From assembly GCF_024807615.1 (NCBI RefSeq), contig NZ_JANUCJ010000001.1:934361-998360 (forward strand): a DNA stretch of 64,000 bases, read 5' to 3'. Source of the DNA: Tsukamurella ocularis (GTDB taxonomy: Bacteria; Actinomycetota; Actinomycetes; Mycobacteriales; Mycobacteriaceae). Both the position numbers and the translations under genes were made by a program. The notes beneath the pieces are model-generated. The model made no database searches. It was not told the origin of the DNA and saw only the letters and a program-made list of their open reading frames with translations. Positions 1 through 9,492 of this stretch are shown here, one piece after another; position 1 is the first letter of the stretch; every line of letters starts with the position of its first letter.

Positions 1-18
1 AGAAGAGGAGCATTCGCA

Positions 19-1782
19 GTGACCGAGGACGACTCCGCACGCATGCCCGGCCACGAGGCACCCAGCACCGGTCAGATGCGACTGCCGTCCCAGCCCCCGG
101 CGCAGCAGGCGGGCCTCCCGGCAGTGCCCGAGCCCGCCGATCCTGGGGCGTGGGACGACGCCCCGCGCGGTCCCGAGCTGATTCCCGGCGCGGTCGTCGC
201 GGGCGGCCGGTACCGCCTCATCGAGCACTTCGGCGGCATCCGCGGGCTCCAGTTCTGGCAGGCGCGCGATATCAACCTCGACCGCGACGTGGCCCTGACC
301 TTCGTCGATTCGGAGCAGACCGCGCCCGTTCCCGAGCGCGGAGCGCAGATCAGCCTGCGCGGCGAGGGCCCGCAGTCCATCCTCTCCCGCACCCTGCGCC
401 TGGGTCGCGTGCACTCGAACGGATTGGCCCGCGTACTCGACGTGGTGCGCGGCAGCTCCGGCGGCATCGTGGTGGCCGAGTGGATTCCCAGTAGCTCGCT
501 CGCCGACGTGGCCGGTACGCATCCGTCGGCGATCGGCGCGGCGAAGGCCGTCCGCGCCCTCGCGGGCGCCGCGGAAGGCGCGCACCGCGCCGGTGCCGCC
601 CTGTCGATCGACCACCCTGACCGCGTGCGCATCTCGCAGGACGGCCACGCCTTCCTCGCCTTCCCCGGCACCCTCGCGGATGCCTCGAAGGAGTCGGACG
701 TCCGCGGCCTCGGTGCCGTGCTCTACGCACTACTGCTGGAGCGGTGGCCGCTCGACGACGCGACGGGCCGCATCGTGACCACCGGGACGGGCACCGTCGC
801 CGGGATCCAGCAAGCGGACGCTGACGCGAACGGAAACCCGGTGGAACCGCGGGACGCCAAGCGCGACATCCCGTTCGAGATCTCCGCGGTCGCGACCCGC
901 ACGCTCGAGGGTGGGCAGGGCATCCGCACCGCGGCCACCGTACAGCAGCTGCTGGACCAGGCCTCCGTGGTGGACGTGAAGACGGACCTGCTCGCACCCG
1001 TGCGAGAGGAGGCCCCCCGGGAGGCGCCGCGCCAGTCCCCGGCAGCCGCCGCGCGTCCCGCCCAGCCTGCCGTACCGCTGGATCAGCAGCCGACGCCGGT
1101 CAAGCGCATCCAGTCGAAGCAGCCTCTGCTGCAGCGTATCTCGGGCGGCAAGAAGAACGTGCCGCTGCTGGTGATCGCGGCCTGCGCGGTGGCGCTGCTC
1201 GTGATCATCGGGCTCACGCTGTTGATCAGCAGCCTCACCGGCGGCAAGGACACCCAATCGGGCGTCGGCTCGCTGTACACCTCCAGCGCGACCGCGGGCG
1301 GGAGCGCTGCTCCCGCACCGGCTCCCGGCGTCGGGTCACCGGTGAAGGCAACCGATGTCGCGCTCGTGGACTTCTCCTCCTCGAAGGACCCGGCGACCAA
1401 TCTGGCGAACGTGCTCACCGGCAAGAACCCGCCGTGGAAGACCGATACCTACAAGGCCGGCCCGGTCTTCGGCAATCTCAAGAAGGGCGTCGGCTTCCTG
1501 GTGACGCTGGACAAGGCCGTCTCGCTGACCCGCGGCACCATCGTCTCGCCCAGCGCCGGCACCACCGTGGAGGTGCGCACCTCCACGAAGGACACCGTCA
1601 CGTCACTGGACGACACCTCGCTGGTGTGGTCCGGCTCGCTGCGCGCGGGCTCCAACGACTTCCACGTGAGCACCGTGGCGCCGCGCGCCCGCTACGTGCT
1701 GGTCTGGATCACCGGGCTGACCAAGCAGTCCGGCAACGACTGGTACTCCACGATCAACCAGGTGTCGTTCCAGGGCTCCTGA
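19..1782 (+). CDS. Membrane pseudokinase, probable MurJ (MviN) partner
   Basis: The GTG start follows an AGAGGAG ribosome site at the left edge. The 587-residue product has a Pro-rich N-terminus, a kinase-fold region (about 60-310) without a recognisable HRD or DFG motif, a charged linker, one membrane helix (about 390-410) and an extracellular C-terminal half resembling a discoidin-type beta-sandwich. In Mycobacterium tuberculosis this pseudokinase-helix-extracellular block is the C-terminal part of MviN/Rv3910, whose phosphorylated pseudokinase binds FhaA. Here it is a separate gene; murJ presumably lies just upstream, outside the window. fhaA and pknB are in the same window. The family call is firm; the partnership is inferred. 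Confidence 0.82.
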   Translation: MTEDDSARMPGHEAPSTGQMRLPSQPPAQQAGLPAVPEPADPGAWDDAPRGPELIPGAVVAGGRYRLIEHFGGIRGLQFWQARDINLDRDVALTFVDSEQTAPVPERGAQISLRGEGPQSILSRTLRLGRVHSNGLARVLDVVRGSSGGIVVAEWIPSSSLADVAGTHPSAIGAAKAVRALAGAAEGAHRAGAALSIDHPDRVRISQDGHAFLAFPGTLADASKESDVRGLGAVLYALLLERWPLDDATGRIVTTGTGTVAGIQQADADANGNPVEPRDAKRDIPFEISAVATRTLEGGQGIRTAATVQQLLDQASVVDVKTDLLAPVREEAPREAPRQSPAAAARPAQPAVPLDQQPTPVKRIQSKQPLLQRISGGKKNVPLLVIAACAVALLVIIGLTLLISSLTGGKDTQSGVGSLYTSSATAGGSAAPAPAPGVGSPVKATDVALVDFSSSKDPATNLANVLTGKNPPWKTDTYKAGPVFGNLKKGVGFLVTLDKAVSLTRGTIVSPSAGTTVEVRTSTKDTVTSLDDTSLVWSGSLRAGSNDFHVSTVAPRARYVLVWITGLTKQSGNDWYSTINQVSFQGS

Positions 1783-2641
1783 CGTACGCGGCATCGGCCG
1801 TCGCGGCCCCGACGCTCGCCGGCCCCTCGTCCGGTACCGAGATCACCAGCGGCCGAGCAGTTCCCACGTCCCGATAGTCGAGAAACCGCACGACCCACCC
1901 AGTGCGCGTGCGGAGCGCCGCTTCCACCCGCACTTCCTCCGGGATCTGCAGCCCGCGGGAGCGGGCGTGGTCCGCGGCGGCGACCAGCGCCTGCTCAGGG
2001 GTGCGCCCGGGCACCCCGTCATACCTGGGCCCCTCACCCGTCCACCGGGTCAGACCGGATTCCTTGAGCTCGCTCCATGATTCGTCGACGAGGCGCTCCG
2101 GCGCGAGCGAACCGAACGCGGCCCACCAGGAGGCGGCGTCGAGCCACTCGTACTCGCACATCCGCACCAGGTGATGCAGCGCCTCGTCGTGCTCGAGTCG
2201 TCCTCCGAGCGCGGTCGCCACCTCCGCGGACGTGCCTACTGGGGGAAGCGGCGCGCCCGGCAGCGGATCCTCGGCCGTGGCGAAGGCCGCGTCGTCCCAG
2301 ACCCCGGTCCACGCGTACCGTCCGGCACTGATGCGGTGATCGAGGATCGCGACGTGTTCGAGCCACGGCGGACCGCCGGCGATGCGCTCCGCGGGTCCCG
2401 GGGCGCCCGGAACGCGCCAGCCGAGGTCTCCGCAGGACAGCACGGCCCGGTCGGGCCCGAACCAGGCGAGCGTCGCACCCGCCGTCGACGAGGCGTCGTA
2501 CCGAGCCACGCCCCGCTCGCCTCCGTCGACGGTGACGCGGAAGGGCAGCGGCGCTCCGGCGGCGGCGAGCACGGGCTGCGCGGCCGCGAGCAGGCGCCAG
2601 CGGGCGCGGATGAGCCGGAGCGGCACGGCACTGTCGGACAT
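1754..2641 (-). CDS. Conserved hypothetical protein
   Basis: The reading frame gives about 295 residues. I chose the ATG at 2641, preceded by GAGGA at good spacing; a GTG 18 bases upstream is the alternative. The product is acidic and Trp-rich, without a signal peptide, membrane segment or motif I recognise. The C-terminal part looks like a small alpha/beta domain. Its last 29 bases overlap the 3' end of the pseudokinase gene on the other strand, so the two transcripts converge. It diverges from the glycosylase gene to its right. I cannot assign a function. Confidence 0.65.
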   Translation of the reverse strand: MSDSAVPLRLIRARWRLLAAAQPVLAAAGAPLPFRVTVDGGERGVARYDASSTAGATLAWFGPDRAVLSCGDLGWRVPGAPGPAERIAGGPPWLEHVAILDHRISAGRYAWTGVWDDAAFATAEDPLPGAPLPPVGTSAEVATALGGRLEHDEALHHLVRMCEYEWLDAASWWAAFGSLAPERLVDESWSELKESGLTRWTGEGPRYDGVPGRTPEQALVAAADHARSRGLQIPEEVRVEAALRTRTGWVVRFLDYRDVGTARPLVISVPDEGPASVGAATADAAYVRSPGTTPG

Positions 2642-2755
2642 GACCGGATCCTCGTCCACGGGGCTGAACGCGCGCTTGTCGCGGACTTGTCGGTGCCGTG
2701 CTCTACGGTGCGAAGACGGCGCCCCCCGGGCGCGCTCGATTCGAGGGGGAACGAG

Positions 2756-3358
2756 ATGACGGAACCGACCGACGGTGTGGTGATCGGCGAGGACGGGTTG
2801 GCCCGGCCCGCATGGGCGGCCGACGGGCTGCTGCGCGAATACTACGACACCGAATGGGGCATGCCCATCCGCGACGAACGGGGGCTCTTCGAGCGGATCG
2901 CCCTGGAAGGCTTCCAGGCGGGCCTATCGTGGGCGACGGTGCTGCGCAAGCGCCCGGCGTTCCGCGCGGGCTTCGCGGGCTTCGAGCCCGACGTGGTGGC
3001 GGGGTTCGACGAGGGCGACGTCGAGCGTCTGCTGGCCGACGCGGGGATCATCCGCAACCGGCAGAAGATCGAGGCCACGATCGGCAACGCCCGGGCCGTG
3101 GTCGCCCTGCGGGAGGACGGCGGTCTCGTCGACCTGGTGTGGTCCTTCCGGCCCGACCGCACCCCCGCACCGCGCACGATGGCGGAGGTCGCCGCCACGT
3201 CACCGGAGTCGGTGGCGCTCTCGAAGGAGTTGCGCCGCCGGGGTTTCCGGTTCGTGGGGCCCACCACTATGTACGCGCTGATGCAGGCGGTGGGCATCGT
3301 CGACGACCACCTCGTCGACAGCCACCGGCGCGGCACCTCGGGGGTGTGGAGGGAGTGA
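2756..3358 (+). CDS. tag: DNA-3-methyladenine glycosylase I
   Basis: This 200-residue base-excision repair enzyme removes 3-methyladenine from alkylated DNA. The family blocks are clear: DTEWG near the N-terminus, LEGFQAGLSWATVL with the presumed catalytic Glu51, DAGIIRNRQKI, and RGFRFVGPTTMYALMQA near the C-terminus. The ATG follows GAGGGGGAA. Compared with E. coli Tag, the structural zinc ligands are mostly missing: the first Cys is absent, the His before DxEWG is Tyr30, and the C-terminal His...Cys pair keeps only the His. The fold should still form, as in other zinc-less relatives, but this is inference. It converges with putA 20 bases downstream. Confidence 0.9.
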   Translation: MTEPTDGVVIGEDGLARPAWAADGLLREYYDTEWGMPIRDERGLFERIALEGFQAGLSWATVLRKRPAFRAGFAGFEPDVVAGFDEGDVERLLADAGIIRNRQKIEATIGNARAVVALREDGGLVDLVWSFRPDRTPAPRTMAEVAATSPESVALSKELRRRGFRFVGPTTMYALMQAVGIVDDHLVDSHRRGTSGVWRE

Positions 3359-3377
3359 CGCCGTCCGGCGGCCGCGC

Positions 3378-6300
3378 CTAGTGGCCCGTCCCGCCGGCGA
3401 GGTGCCCGTAGCGATGCCGAGTGGTGCTCACCGCCTGCTCGCGCAGCACGCTGAGCAGCTCGCGGCGGCCGGAGAGCAGCACCGGCCCGCGGAGCACACT
3501 GTGGCCGTGCTCGGCAGCCGCGGCCGCCACCTCCGGTTCCGGCGCGCCCAGCACGCGGATCCGGACCGGCTCCGCGCGACCGGCCAGACCATCGGCGTAG
3601 TCCCGGGCGGTGTGCACCGGAGCCTCGAAGGGCATCGACGGGGCCTCCGGGCTCACGGTGACGTCGAGCCGCGTGCCGGTGCGAGCGGCGGCCAGCTGCA
3701 GCCGCATCAGGTCGCGCGGGCGGGCCCCGGCGCCCACGCGCACCTCCAGGTGGGGGAGCGGCCGGTACCGGAAGACATTCGTCTCGCTGACCAGGCCGGT
3801 GGGGTCGTGCTCGACGCCGAACTCGGTGTTCCATGCGCGCTCGTCGGACGCGGCGGCGGCGTGCAGCCAGAGCGCGTCCTCGGAGGCGAGCTCTCCGGCG
3901 GCCGTGATGATCCGCTCGCTGAAGACCGTGGGTGCGACCTCGGGTGCGGTGGGCACCGCGGTGTCGGCCCAGCGGCCGAACTGGGCGACGTAGTTCGGGC
4001 CTCCCGCCTTCGCGCCGGGGCCGATCGCGGAGCGCTTCCAGCCGCCGAAGGACTGCCGCTGCACGATCGCGCCGGTCATGTGCCGGTTGATGTAGAGGTT
4101 GCCCGCCTCCACCTTCTCGCGCCAGTGGTCGATCTCGTCGGGATCGAGGCTGTGCAGCCCGGCGGTGAGGCCGTAGCCGGTCGAGTTCTGCAGGCGCAAC
4201 GCCTCGTCGAGCGTCGCGGCGCGCATGATGCCGAGCACCGGTCCGAACAGCTCGGTGGTGTGGAACCAGCTGCCCTCGGCGACACCGTCGAGCACACCGG
4301 GCGACCAGAACCGGCCGGCCTCGTCGATCCGACGCGGCTCCACGAGCCACCGCTCGCCCGGGCCGGGTTCGGTGAGGCCGCGCAGCAGCTTACCGGCGGC
4401 GGGCTCGATGAGCGGGCCCACCATGGTGCCGAGGTCGTGCCCCTCGCCCACGACGAGGGTCCGCACCGCGTCCTGCAGCTGGCCGAGGAACCGCTTCGAC
4501 GAGCCGACGCTACCGACCAGGATCCCCAGCGACGCCGCGGAGCACTTCTGCCCCGCGTGGCCGAAGGCGCTGCGCACCAGGTCGTTCACCGCCAGGTCGG
4601 GGTCGGCGGCCGGCGTGACGATCATCGCGTTCTTGCCGGAGGTCTCGGCGAGCAGCTCGAGTTCGGGCCGCCAGCCGCGGAACAGGGCCGCGGTCTCGCT
4701 CGCGCCGGTGAGCACCACGGCGTCGGCGTCGGGGTGGGTGATCAGGCGGCGCCCTGCGTCCGCCTCGTCGGCGTTGACGAGCTGCACGAGGCCGGCCGGC
4801 ACGCCAGCGGCGTGCAGGGCGGCGATCGCCGCGGTGCCGCAGCGGATCACCTGGGGCGCGGGCTTGATGATCACGGCGGCGCCCGCGGCGAGGGCCGCGA
4901 GCACGCCGCCGAGGGGGATCGCGACCGGGAAGTTCCACGGTGGCGTGACCACGACGAGCCGATGCGGGGTGAAGGAGGCCTCGTCGTCGCGCAGGTCCAG
5001 AACGCTCTGCGCGTAGTAGCGGGCGAAGTCGATGGCCTCGGAGATCTCCGGGTCCGCCTCGGCGACAGTCTTGCCCGCCTCGTAGGACATGACGGTGAGC
5101 AGCTCGCCCCGGCGGCGGGCCAGCTCGTCCGCGGCGCGATGCAGCAGCGCCGCGCGCTCGGCCGCGGGAAGAGCGGCCCAGTCCCGTTGCGCCGTCAGCG
5201 CGGTCGCGACGGCCGCGTCGACGGCGGTCGGATCCTTCACCCGCGCGGGCGGTTCAACGGTGTCCGGAGCCGCGAGGGCGGCGCGGGCCCACGCGCGGTT
5301 CGCGGGCGTGGCAGGGTCCGTGTCGGGCTCGCCGACGAACGGCCCATCGCCCGGGGCTTCGGTCGCTGCCGCCCGGTCCTGCACCCGGTTCGGGCCGTCC
5401 TGCACGGCGGCACGTCGGGCTAGGGCGGTGCGGAACCGCTCCTCCTCCAACGTGATCGCACCGGGTTCGGGGCTGAACATGGAGTACAGGAAGTTGTCGC
5501 TGGAAGCGTTCTCCTCGAGCCTGCGCACGAGGTAACTGACCGCGACGTCGAAGTCGCCGGAGTGCACCACGGGTGTGTAGAGGATGAGCGATCCGACGTC
5601 GGCGCGGACCGCGGCGGCCTCCATGGGGGCCATGCCCTGCAGCATCTCGATATCCAACTGGCGCTGCACGTGCCGCTGCTGCGCCAGCTCCACCGCGTAG
5701 GCCACCGAGAACAGGTTCTGAGAGGCGACGCCGATACGGAGCGCGTCCGCGTTCGCCGAGCACAGCGCGGTGTCCACCATGCGCAGATAGTTCGCGTCAA
5801 CGTCGGCCTTGCTTCCATACGTGGCGAGCGGCCAGTCGTGCACCTCGGCGTCCACCCGCTCCATGGCGAGGTTGGCGCCCTTGACCAGCCGTACCTTGAT
5901 CGGGGCGCCGCCGGCGGCGACGCGGCGGCGCGCGAATCCGGTGAGCCGAGCGAGGGCTCCCATCGAGTCCGGCAGGTAGGCCTGCAGGACAATTCCCGCG
6001 GTGAGGGAACGGAATTCGGGCTCGTCGAGCAGGGCGGTGAACACCTCTATCGTCAGGTGCAGATCCTTGTACTCCTCCATGTCGAGGTTGACGAACTTCC
6101 CACCGTCGCGGGCCGTCCGGTACAGGGGACGCAGCCGCTCGATGATCCGATCGCGGTTGCCCTCGAGGTCCCACGGGACGAGCTGAGCGACCACGGACGA
6201 GACCTTGATGGAGACGTAGTCCACGGACGGGTCGGCGAGCAGCTCGTGCGTGCGAGCAAGCCGGCGATCTGCCTCGCCCTGTCCCAGCACCGCCTCGCCG

Positions 6301-6833
6301 AGCAGGTTGAGGTTGAGCCGCACCCCCGTCTCGCGGGCACGGCGCAGGCGCCGCTGCAGGTGGTCACCGTCGGCATCGAAGACCAAGTGGCCCACCAGCT
6401 GCCGCAGCCGCAGCCGCGCGACGGGCATCGCGATCGACGGTGCGATCCCCGCGGCGACCGTGCCCGCGCGCAGCAGTGCCGCGTCGACGGGGCTCATGAA
6501 GGCGCGCCCGGGTGCGCCGCCCGCGGCGGGAGAGACGAGACGCCGCAGCGCCTTCGCCGCGACCCGGTCGTCCTCGGGGCGCGCCACCTGGTCGACGAAC
6601 CCCATGGTGAACTCGACGCCGCTCGGATCGTGCAGCAATGCCGCGAGGCTGGAGGTGGCGGCGGCCTCCCGGCGGCCGACCTCGGAAGGGCGGGGGCCGC
6701 GGCTCGTCCGCAGCCACCGCTGCGCGCGGGCGACGGCGGTGTCCGCGATGCGGGTATCGCTGGGATCTGCGGCGTGCGCACCGGGGGAACCGGCGGATGG
6801 CAGGGGAGTGGACAGACGTGACGAATCGACCAT
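3378..6833 (-). CDS. putA: Bifunctional proline dehydrogenase / glutamate-semialdehyde dehydrogenase PutA
   Basis: This 1151-residue enzyme oxidises proline to glutamate. The N-terminal half (about 50-460) is a FAD-binding PRODH barrel with recognisable blocks such as KVRLVKGAN and the YxxRRxxE-like end YLVRRLEE. The second half is an aldehyde dehydrogenase: PWNFP, FGHAGQKCSAAS with the catalytic Cys, and LAETSGKNA with the general-base Glu. A C-terminal region of about 200 residues follows. No N-terminal DNA-binding domain is seen, so it is probably not a self-repressor. The start is secure: a perfect AGGAGG lies seven bases before the ATG. M. tuberculosis splits these activities over two genes. 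Confidence 0.95.
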   Translation of the reverse strand: MVDSSRLSTPLPSAGSPGAHAADPSDTRIADTAVARAQRWLRTSRGPRPSEVGRREAAATSSLAALLHDPSGVEFTMGFVDQVARPEDDRVAAKALRRLVSPAAGGAPGRAFMSPVDAALLRAGTVAAGIAPSIAMPVARLRLRQLVGHLVFDADGDHLQRRLRRARETGVRLNLNLLGEAVLGQGEADRRLARTHELLADPSVDYVSIKVSSVVAQLVPWDLEGNRDRIIERLRPLYRTARDGGKFVNLDMEEYKDLHLTIEVFTALLDEPEFRSLTAGIVLQAYLPDSMGALARLTGFARRRVAAGGAPIKVRLVKGANLAMERVDAEVHDWPLATYGSKADVDANYLRMVDTALCSANADALRIGVASQNLFSVAYAVELAQQRHVQRQLDIEMLQGMAPMEAAAVRADVGSLILYTPVVHSGDFDVAVSYLVRRLEENASSDNFLYSMFSPEPGAITLEEERFRTALARRAAVQDGPNRVQDRAAATEAPGDGPFVGEPDTDPATPANRAWARAALAAPDTVEPPARVKDPTAVDAAVATALTAQRDWAALPAAERAALLHRAADELARRRGELLTVMSYEAGKTVAEADPEISEAIDFARYYAQSVLDLRDDEASFTPHRLVVVTPPWNFPVAIPLGGVLAALAAGAAVIIKPAPQVIRCGTAAIAALHAAGVPAGLVQLVNADEADAGRRLITHPDADAVVLTGASETAALFRGWRPELELLAETSGKNAMIVTPAADPDLAVNDLVRSAFGHAGQKCSAASLGILVGSVGSSKRFLGQLQDAVRTLVVGEGHDLGTMVGPLIEPAAGKLLRGLTEPGPGERWLVEPRRIDEAGRFWSPGVLDGVAEGSWFHTTELFGPVLGIMRAATLDEALRLQNSTGYGLTAGLHSLDPDEIDHWREKVEAGNLYINRHMTGAIVQRQSFGGWKRSAIGPGAKAGGPNYVAQFGRWADTAVPTAPEVAPTVFSERIITAAGELASEDALWLHAAAASDERAWNTEFGVEHDPTGLVSETNVFRYRPLPHLEVRVGAGARPRDLMRLQLAAARTGTRLDVTVSPEAPSMPFEAPVHTARDYADGLAGRAEPVRIRVLGAPEPEVAAAAAEHGHSVLRGPVLLSGRRELLSVLREQAVSTTRHRYGHLAGGTGH

Positions 6834-7026
6834 GAAAGGCCTCCTGAGTAGCTCGCGCAGTGAATTGGAGATTCCACAGCGACGGGTGCGCCACCTGGCC
6901 TGTACCCGAGTGTAATACCGCTCACAGGAATTCCGCGACCCCTATGCGCTATCGCAAATCCGTTCGGGGATTCCATGTCGATGATTGAATAGCAAAGAAA
7001 CGTGCTGAACCGGCACTGGCCGCCTC

Positions 7027-7032
7027 TACGAT
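7027..7032 (+). promoter_or_regulatory. Candidate -10 element of sigM, leaderless
   Basis: TACGAT lies exactly seven bases before the ATG at 7040, the geometry of leaderless actinobacterial promoters. No convincing -35 element is visible. The same arrangement recurs at trpG and at the gene starting at 60959. Confidence 0.4.
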
Positions 7033-7039
7033 GCCGTGC

Positions 7040-7672
7040 ATGACCGAGTGGGGGAACACCATCTCGCGGTCCGCCGGGTCGGGGGATCCGGTGACCGAAA
7101 CGCCGCACGAGGCCACGTGCACACCTCCGTCGGGCACCGGGCGCTCTCCGGTTTCCGACGAGAAGCTGCTGGCCGATGCGGCCCGCGGCGACGGCGACGC
7201 CTTCGCGGAGCTCTTCGAGCGGCACGCGCGCCAGCTGCGGGCGACAGCGCTGCGCACGATTCGCGACTACGCGGACGCCGAGGACTGCCTGCAGGACGCC
7301 ATGCTGCGGGCTTTTCAGCTCTCGCCGAGCTTCCGCGGGGACTGCAAGGTGGGGAGCTGGCTGCACCGCATCGTCGTCAACGCGTGCCTGGACCGTGCGC
7401 GGCGCAACCAGGTGCGCACGTCCCTGCCCATGCCCGACGACCTGAGCGGCCTCGCTTCGGACGAGGGCCGCGGCGCGGAGGAATTGGACCGTCGTCTCTC
7501 GGTGGAGGCCGCGCTACGGATGCTGCCGGAGGACCAGCGGGCCGCGGTGGTCGCCGTCGACATGTACGGGCTATCCGTCACCCAGGCCGCAGAGCAGCTC
7601 GGCGTCGCGCCGGGCACGGTCAAAAGCCGTCGGGCGCGGGCCCGCGTCCGGCTCGAGCGCCTGCTGCGCTGA
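7040..7672 (+). CDS. sigM: ECF RNA polymerase sigma factor SigM
   Basis: This is a group 4 (ECF) sigma factor of 210 residues. Region 2 is at about 45-110 (DAFAELFERHARQLRATA, DYADAEDCLQDAMLRAF, SWLHRIVVNACLDRARR) and region 4 at about 150-205 (LPEDQRAAVVAVDMYGLSVTQAAEQLGVAPGTVKSR, split here for length). Gene order with anti-sigma, trxB, trxA and cwlM matches mycobacterial sigM (Rv3911). I chose the ATG at 7040 because TACGAT at 7027-7032 would give a leaderless message starting on it; an ATG at 7031 is the alternative. The N-terminus before region 2 is unusually long, about 40 residues. Confidence 0.88.
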   Translation: MTEWGNTISRSAGSGDPVTETPHEATCTPPSGTGRSPVSDEKLLADAARGDGDAFAELFERHARQLRATALRTIRDYADAEDCLQDAMLRAFQLSPSFRGDCKVGSWLHRIVVNACLDRARRNQVRTSLPMPDDLSGLASDEGRGAEELDRRLSVEAALRMLPEDQRAAVVAVDMYGLSVTQAAEQLGVAPGTVKSRRARARVRLERLLR

Positions 7673-7737
7673 TCAGTCCGTTCCCACCCCCACGAGCGGG
7701 CCTTTCGCGTACCGCACAACAAATATTGAAATCGGTG

Positions 7738-7763
7738 GGAACCGATCGGCGGGCTGGTGCGTC
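7738..7763 (+). promoter_or_regulatory. ECF-sigma-type promoter before the anti-sigma gene
   Basis: GGAAC (7738-7742) and CGTC (7760-7763) are separated by 17 bases, matching the GGAAC-N16-18-CGTC consensus known for mycobacterial SigM and related ECF factors. It lies 24 bases before the ATG at 7787, so SigM may drive its own regulator and the genes downstream. Confidence 0.55.
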
Positions 7764-7786
7764 CAATTCATGAGGGGAGGTTTCCG

Positions 7787-8401
7787 ATGGGGAAGGCAGT
7801 ACCGCCGGCGGACGGCGAGGACGACGGCCGGCCGCTCAGTCGCGCGCAGGAGGCGCGGCTCGACGCGGCGCTGGCGGAGTACCGCGACCGCACGTTCGCG
7901 CAGTGGGCCGCGCCGGACGGATTCAGTCCTGACTCCCCGCTCGGTGACCGCCGGATCTCGGCCGCGATCCGCGCCGCTCGGCCTCCGGTCCTGCCCCGTC
8001 GCCGGCTCCGCTACTCCCTGACGGCCGTAGCGGCCGTCGTCGGGGTGTTGGCGGTCACCGCCGCACTGAGCACCGTCCGGGACGCGCCCGGGGAGCCGGA
8101 GACCGGGGTGCTCCTCGCGGCCGCGACGCCGGGCGGCGACCGCGGCCCCTTCGCCGACGGCGCGGCGCTCTCCCGTTGCCTCGACGCCGCGTCCGTGCCC
8201 GCGCTGCAACGGACCCTGCTCGGCGCGGGGCTCGTCCATGTACGGGGCGATCGGGCGACGGTGCTGCTCCTGCCGGGCGGCAGACTGGGCGACCTGCGGC
8301 TACTCGCGGTGACCCCGGCATGCGCCCGGGGAGAGGCCTCGTCGGTGCTGGTCGACCGCGTCCTCACCGGCGACGCGGCCGGGCGGGCGGCCACGCCGTA
8401 A
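7787..8401 (+). CDS. Anti-sigma-M-like membrane protein (Rv3912/RsmA position)
   Basis: The 204-residue product has a cytoplasmic N-terminal part (about 1-75), one membrane helix (about 80-100) and an external C-terminal domain with two Cys residues. This layout and the position right after sigM match the anti-sigma factor that holds SigM (Rv3912). A classical zinc-binding HxxxCxxC motif is not present. The ATG at 7787 follows GGGGAGG; an in-frame ATG 30 bases upstream lacks such a site and would fall on the -10 of the ECF-type promoter. Sequence similarity across this family is low, so the role rests on context. Confidence 0.65.
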   Translation: MGKAVPPADGEDDGRPLSRAQEARLDAALAEYRDRTFAQWAAPDGFSPDSPLGDRRISAAIRAARPPVLPRRRLRYSLTAVAAVVGVLAVTAALSTVRDAPGEPETGVLLAAATPGGDRGPFADGAALSRCLDAASVPALQRTLLGAGLVHVRGDRATVLLLPGGRLGDLRLLAVTPACARGEASSVLVDRVLTGDAAGRAATP

Positions 8402-8419
8402 TCTGAGAGGAGGCGGCGC

Positions 8420-8446
8420 GGGAACATTGTCGGGCCCGGCGCCGTT
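8420..8446 (+). promoter_or_regulatory. SigH/SigR-type promoter of trxB
   Basis: GGGAACA (8420-8426), then 16 bases, then CGTT (8443-8446): an exact match to the mycobacterial SigH consensus GGGAAYA-N16/17-cGTT for thiol-stress genes. It lies about 55 bases before the trxB ATG. Confidence 0.6.
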
Positions 8447-8501
8447 GGCACACATGTCGGCCCGGGACAACCGGGCGCTTCTTCAACAGGTTGGGTGGGT
8501 A

Positions 8502-9458
8502 ATGACTGCAGCGGGCACCGATATCGCGGACGTGATCATCATCGGATCGGGTCCGGCCGGATACACGGCGGGCGTCTACGCCGGGCGCGCCGAGCTGAGC
8601 ACCATCCTGTTCGAGGGCACCAACTTCGGCGGCGCTCTGATGACCACCACCGAGGTCGAGAACTACCCCGGCTTCCGCGAGGGCATCATGGGCCCGCAGC
8701 TCATGGACGAGATGCGTGAGCAGGCCATCCGCTTCGGCGCCGACCTGCGCATGGAGGACGTGGAGTCCGTGCAGCTCGACGGCGAGATCAAGCAGGTCGT
8801 CACGGCCGAAGGTACCTACCGCGCCCGCTCCGTGATCCTCGCGATGGGCGCCGCCGCGCGCTACCTCGGCATTCCCGGCGAGGAGGCCCTGCTCGGCCGC
8901 GGCGTGAGCGCCTGCGCCACCTGCGACGGCTTCTTCTTCCGCGACCAGGACATCGCCGTGGTCGGCGGCGGCGATTCGGCGATGGAGGAAGCGATCTTCC
9001 TCACCAAGTTCGCCAAGTCCGTCACGCTGATCCACCGCAGCGAGAACTTCCGCGCCTCCAAGATCATGCTCGACCGCGCCCGCGCCAACGAGAAGATCCG
9101 CTTCCTCACCGACGCCAAAGTGAACGCCGTGCAGGGCGAGAAGTCGGTCGAGTCGCTGCTCATCGAGAACACCGTGACCGGCGCCGTGGAGACCCTCGAA
9201 GTCACCGGCCTGTTCGTGGCAATCGGCCACGACCCCCGGTCCGCGCTGGTCGCAGGCCAGGTCACCGTCGACGACGAGGGCTACGTGCAGGTCGAGGGCC
9301 GCAGCACCGCCACCGGCGTGCCCGGGGTCTTCGCGTCAGGCGACCTCGTCGATCACACCTACCGCCAGGCCATTACGGCGGCCGGCAGCGGCTGTTCCGC
9401 CGCCATCGACGCCGAGCGCTGGCTCGCGCACCACCGCGAAGCCGCCGTCGCCCAGTAG
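8502..9458 (+). CDS. trxB: Thioredoxin reductase
   Basis: This is a 318-residue NADPH-dependent flavoenzyme that reduces thioredoxin. Visible are the FAD-binding [10 protein letters not shown] at about 15-24, the redox-active CATC ([11 protein letters not shown], about 147-150), the NADPH-binding [12 protein letters not shown] and the C-terminal FAD motif [10 protein letters not shown]. The ATG at 8502 gives the usual family length; an upstream in-frame ATG at 8427 would add 25 non-conserved residues and would sit inside the promoter. trxA follows after 34 bases, so the two form an operon, probably under oxidative-stress control. Confidence 0.96.
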   Translation: MTAAGTDIADVIIIGSGPAGYTAGVYAGRAELSTILFEGTNFGGALMTTTEVENYPGFREGIMGPQLMDEMREQAIRFGADLRMEDVESVQLDGEIKQVVTAEGTYRARSVILAMGAAARYLGIPGEEALLGRGVSACATCDGFFFRDQDIAVVGGGDSAMEEAIFLTKFAKSVTLIHRSENFRASKIMLDRARANEKIRFLTDAKVNAVQGEKSVESLLIENTVTGAVETLEVTGLFVAIGHDPRSALVAGQVTVDDEGYVQVEGRSTATGVPGVFASGDLVDHTYRQAITAAGSGCSAAIDAERWLAHHREAAVAQ

Positions 9459-9492
9459 ACCCGTCCCCCGAACCGTACCGAGGAGTACCGCC

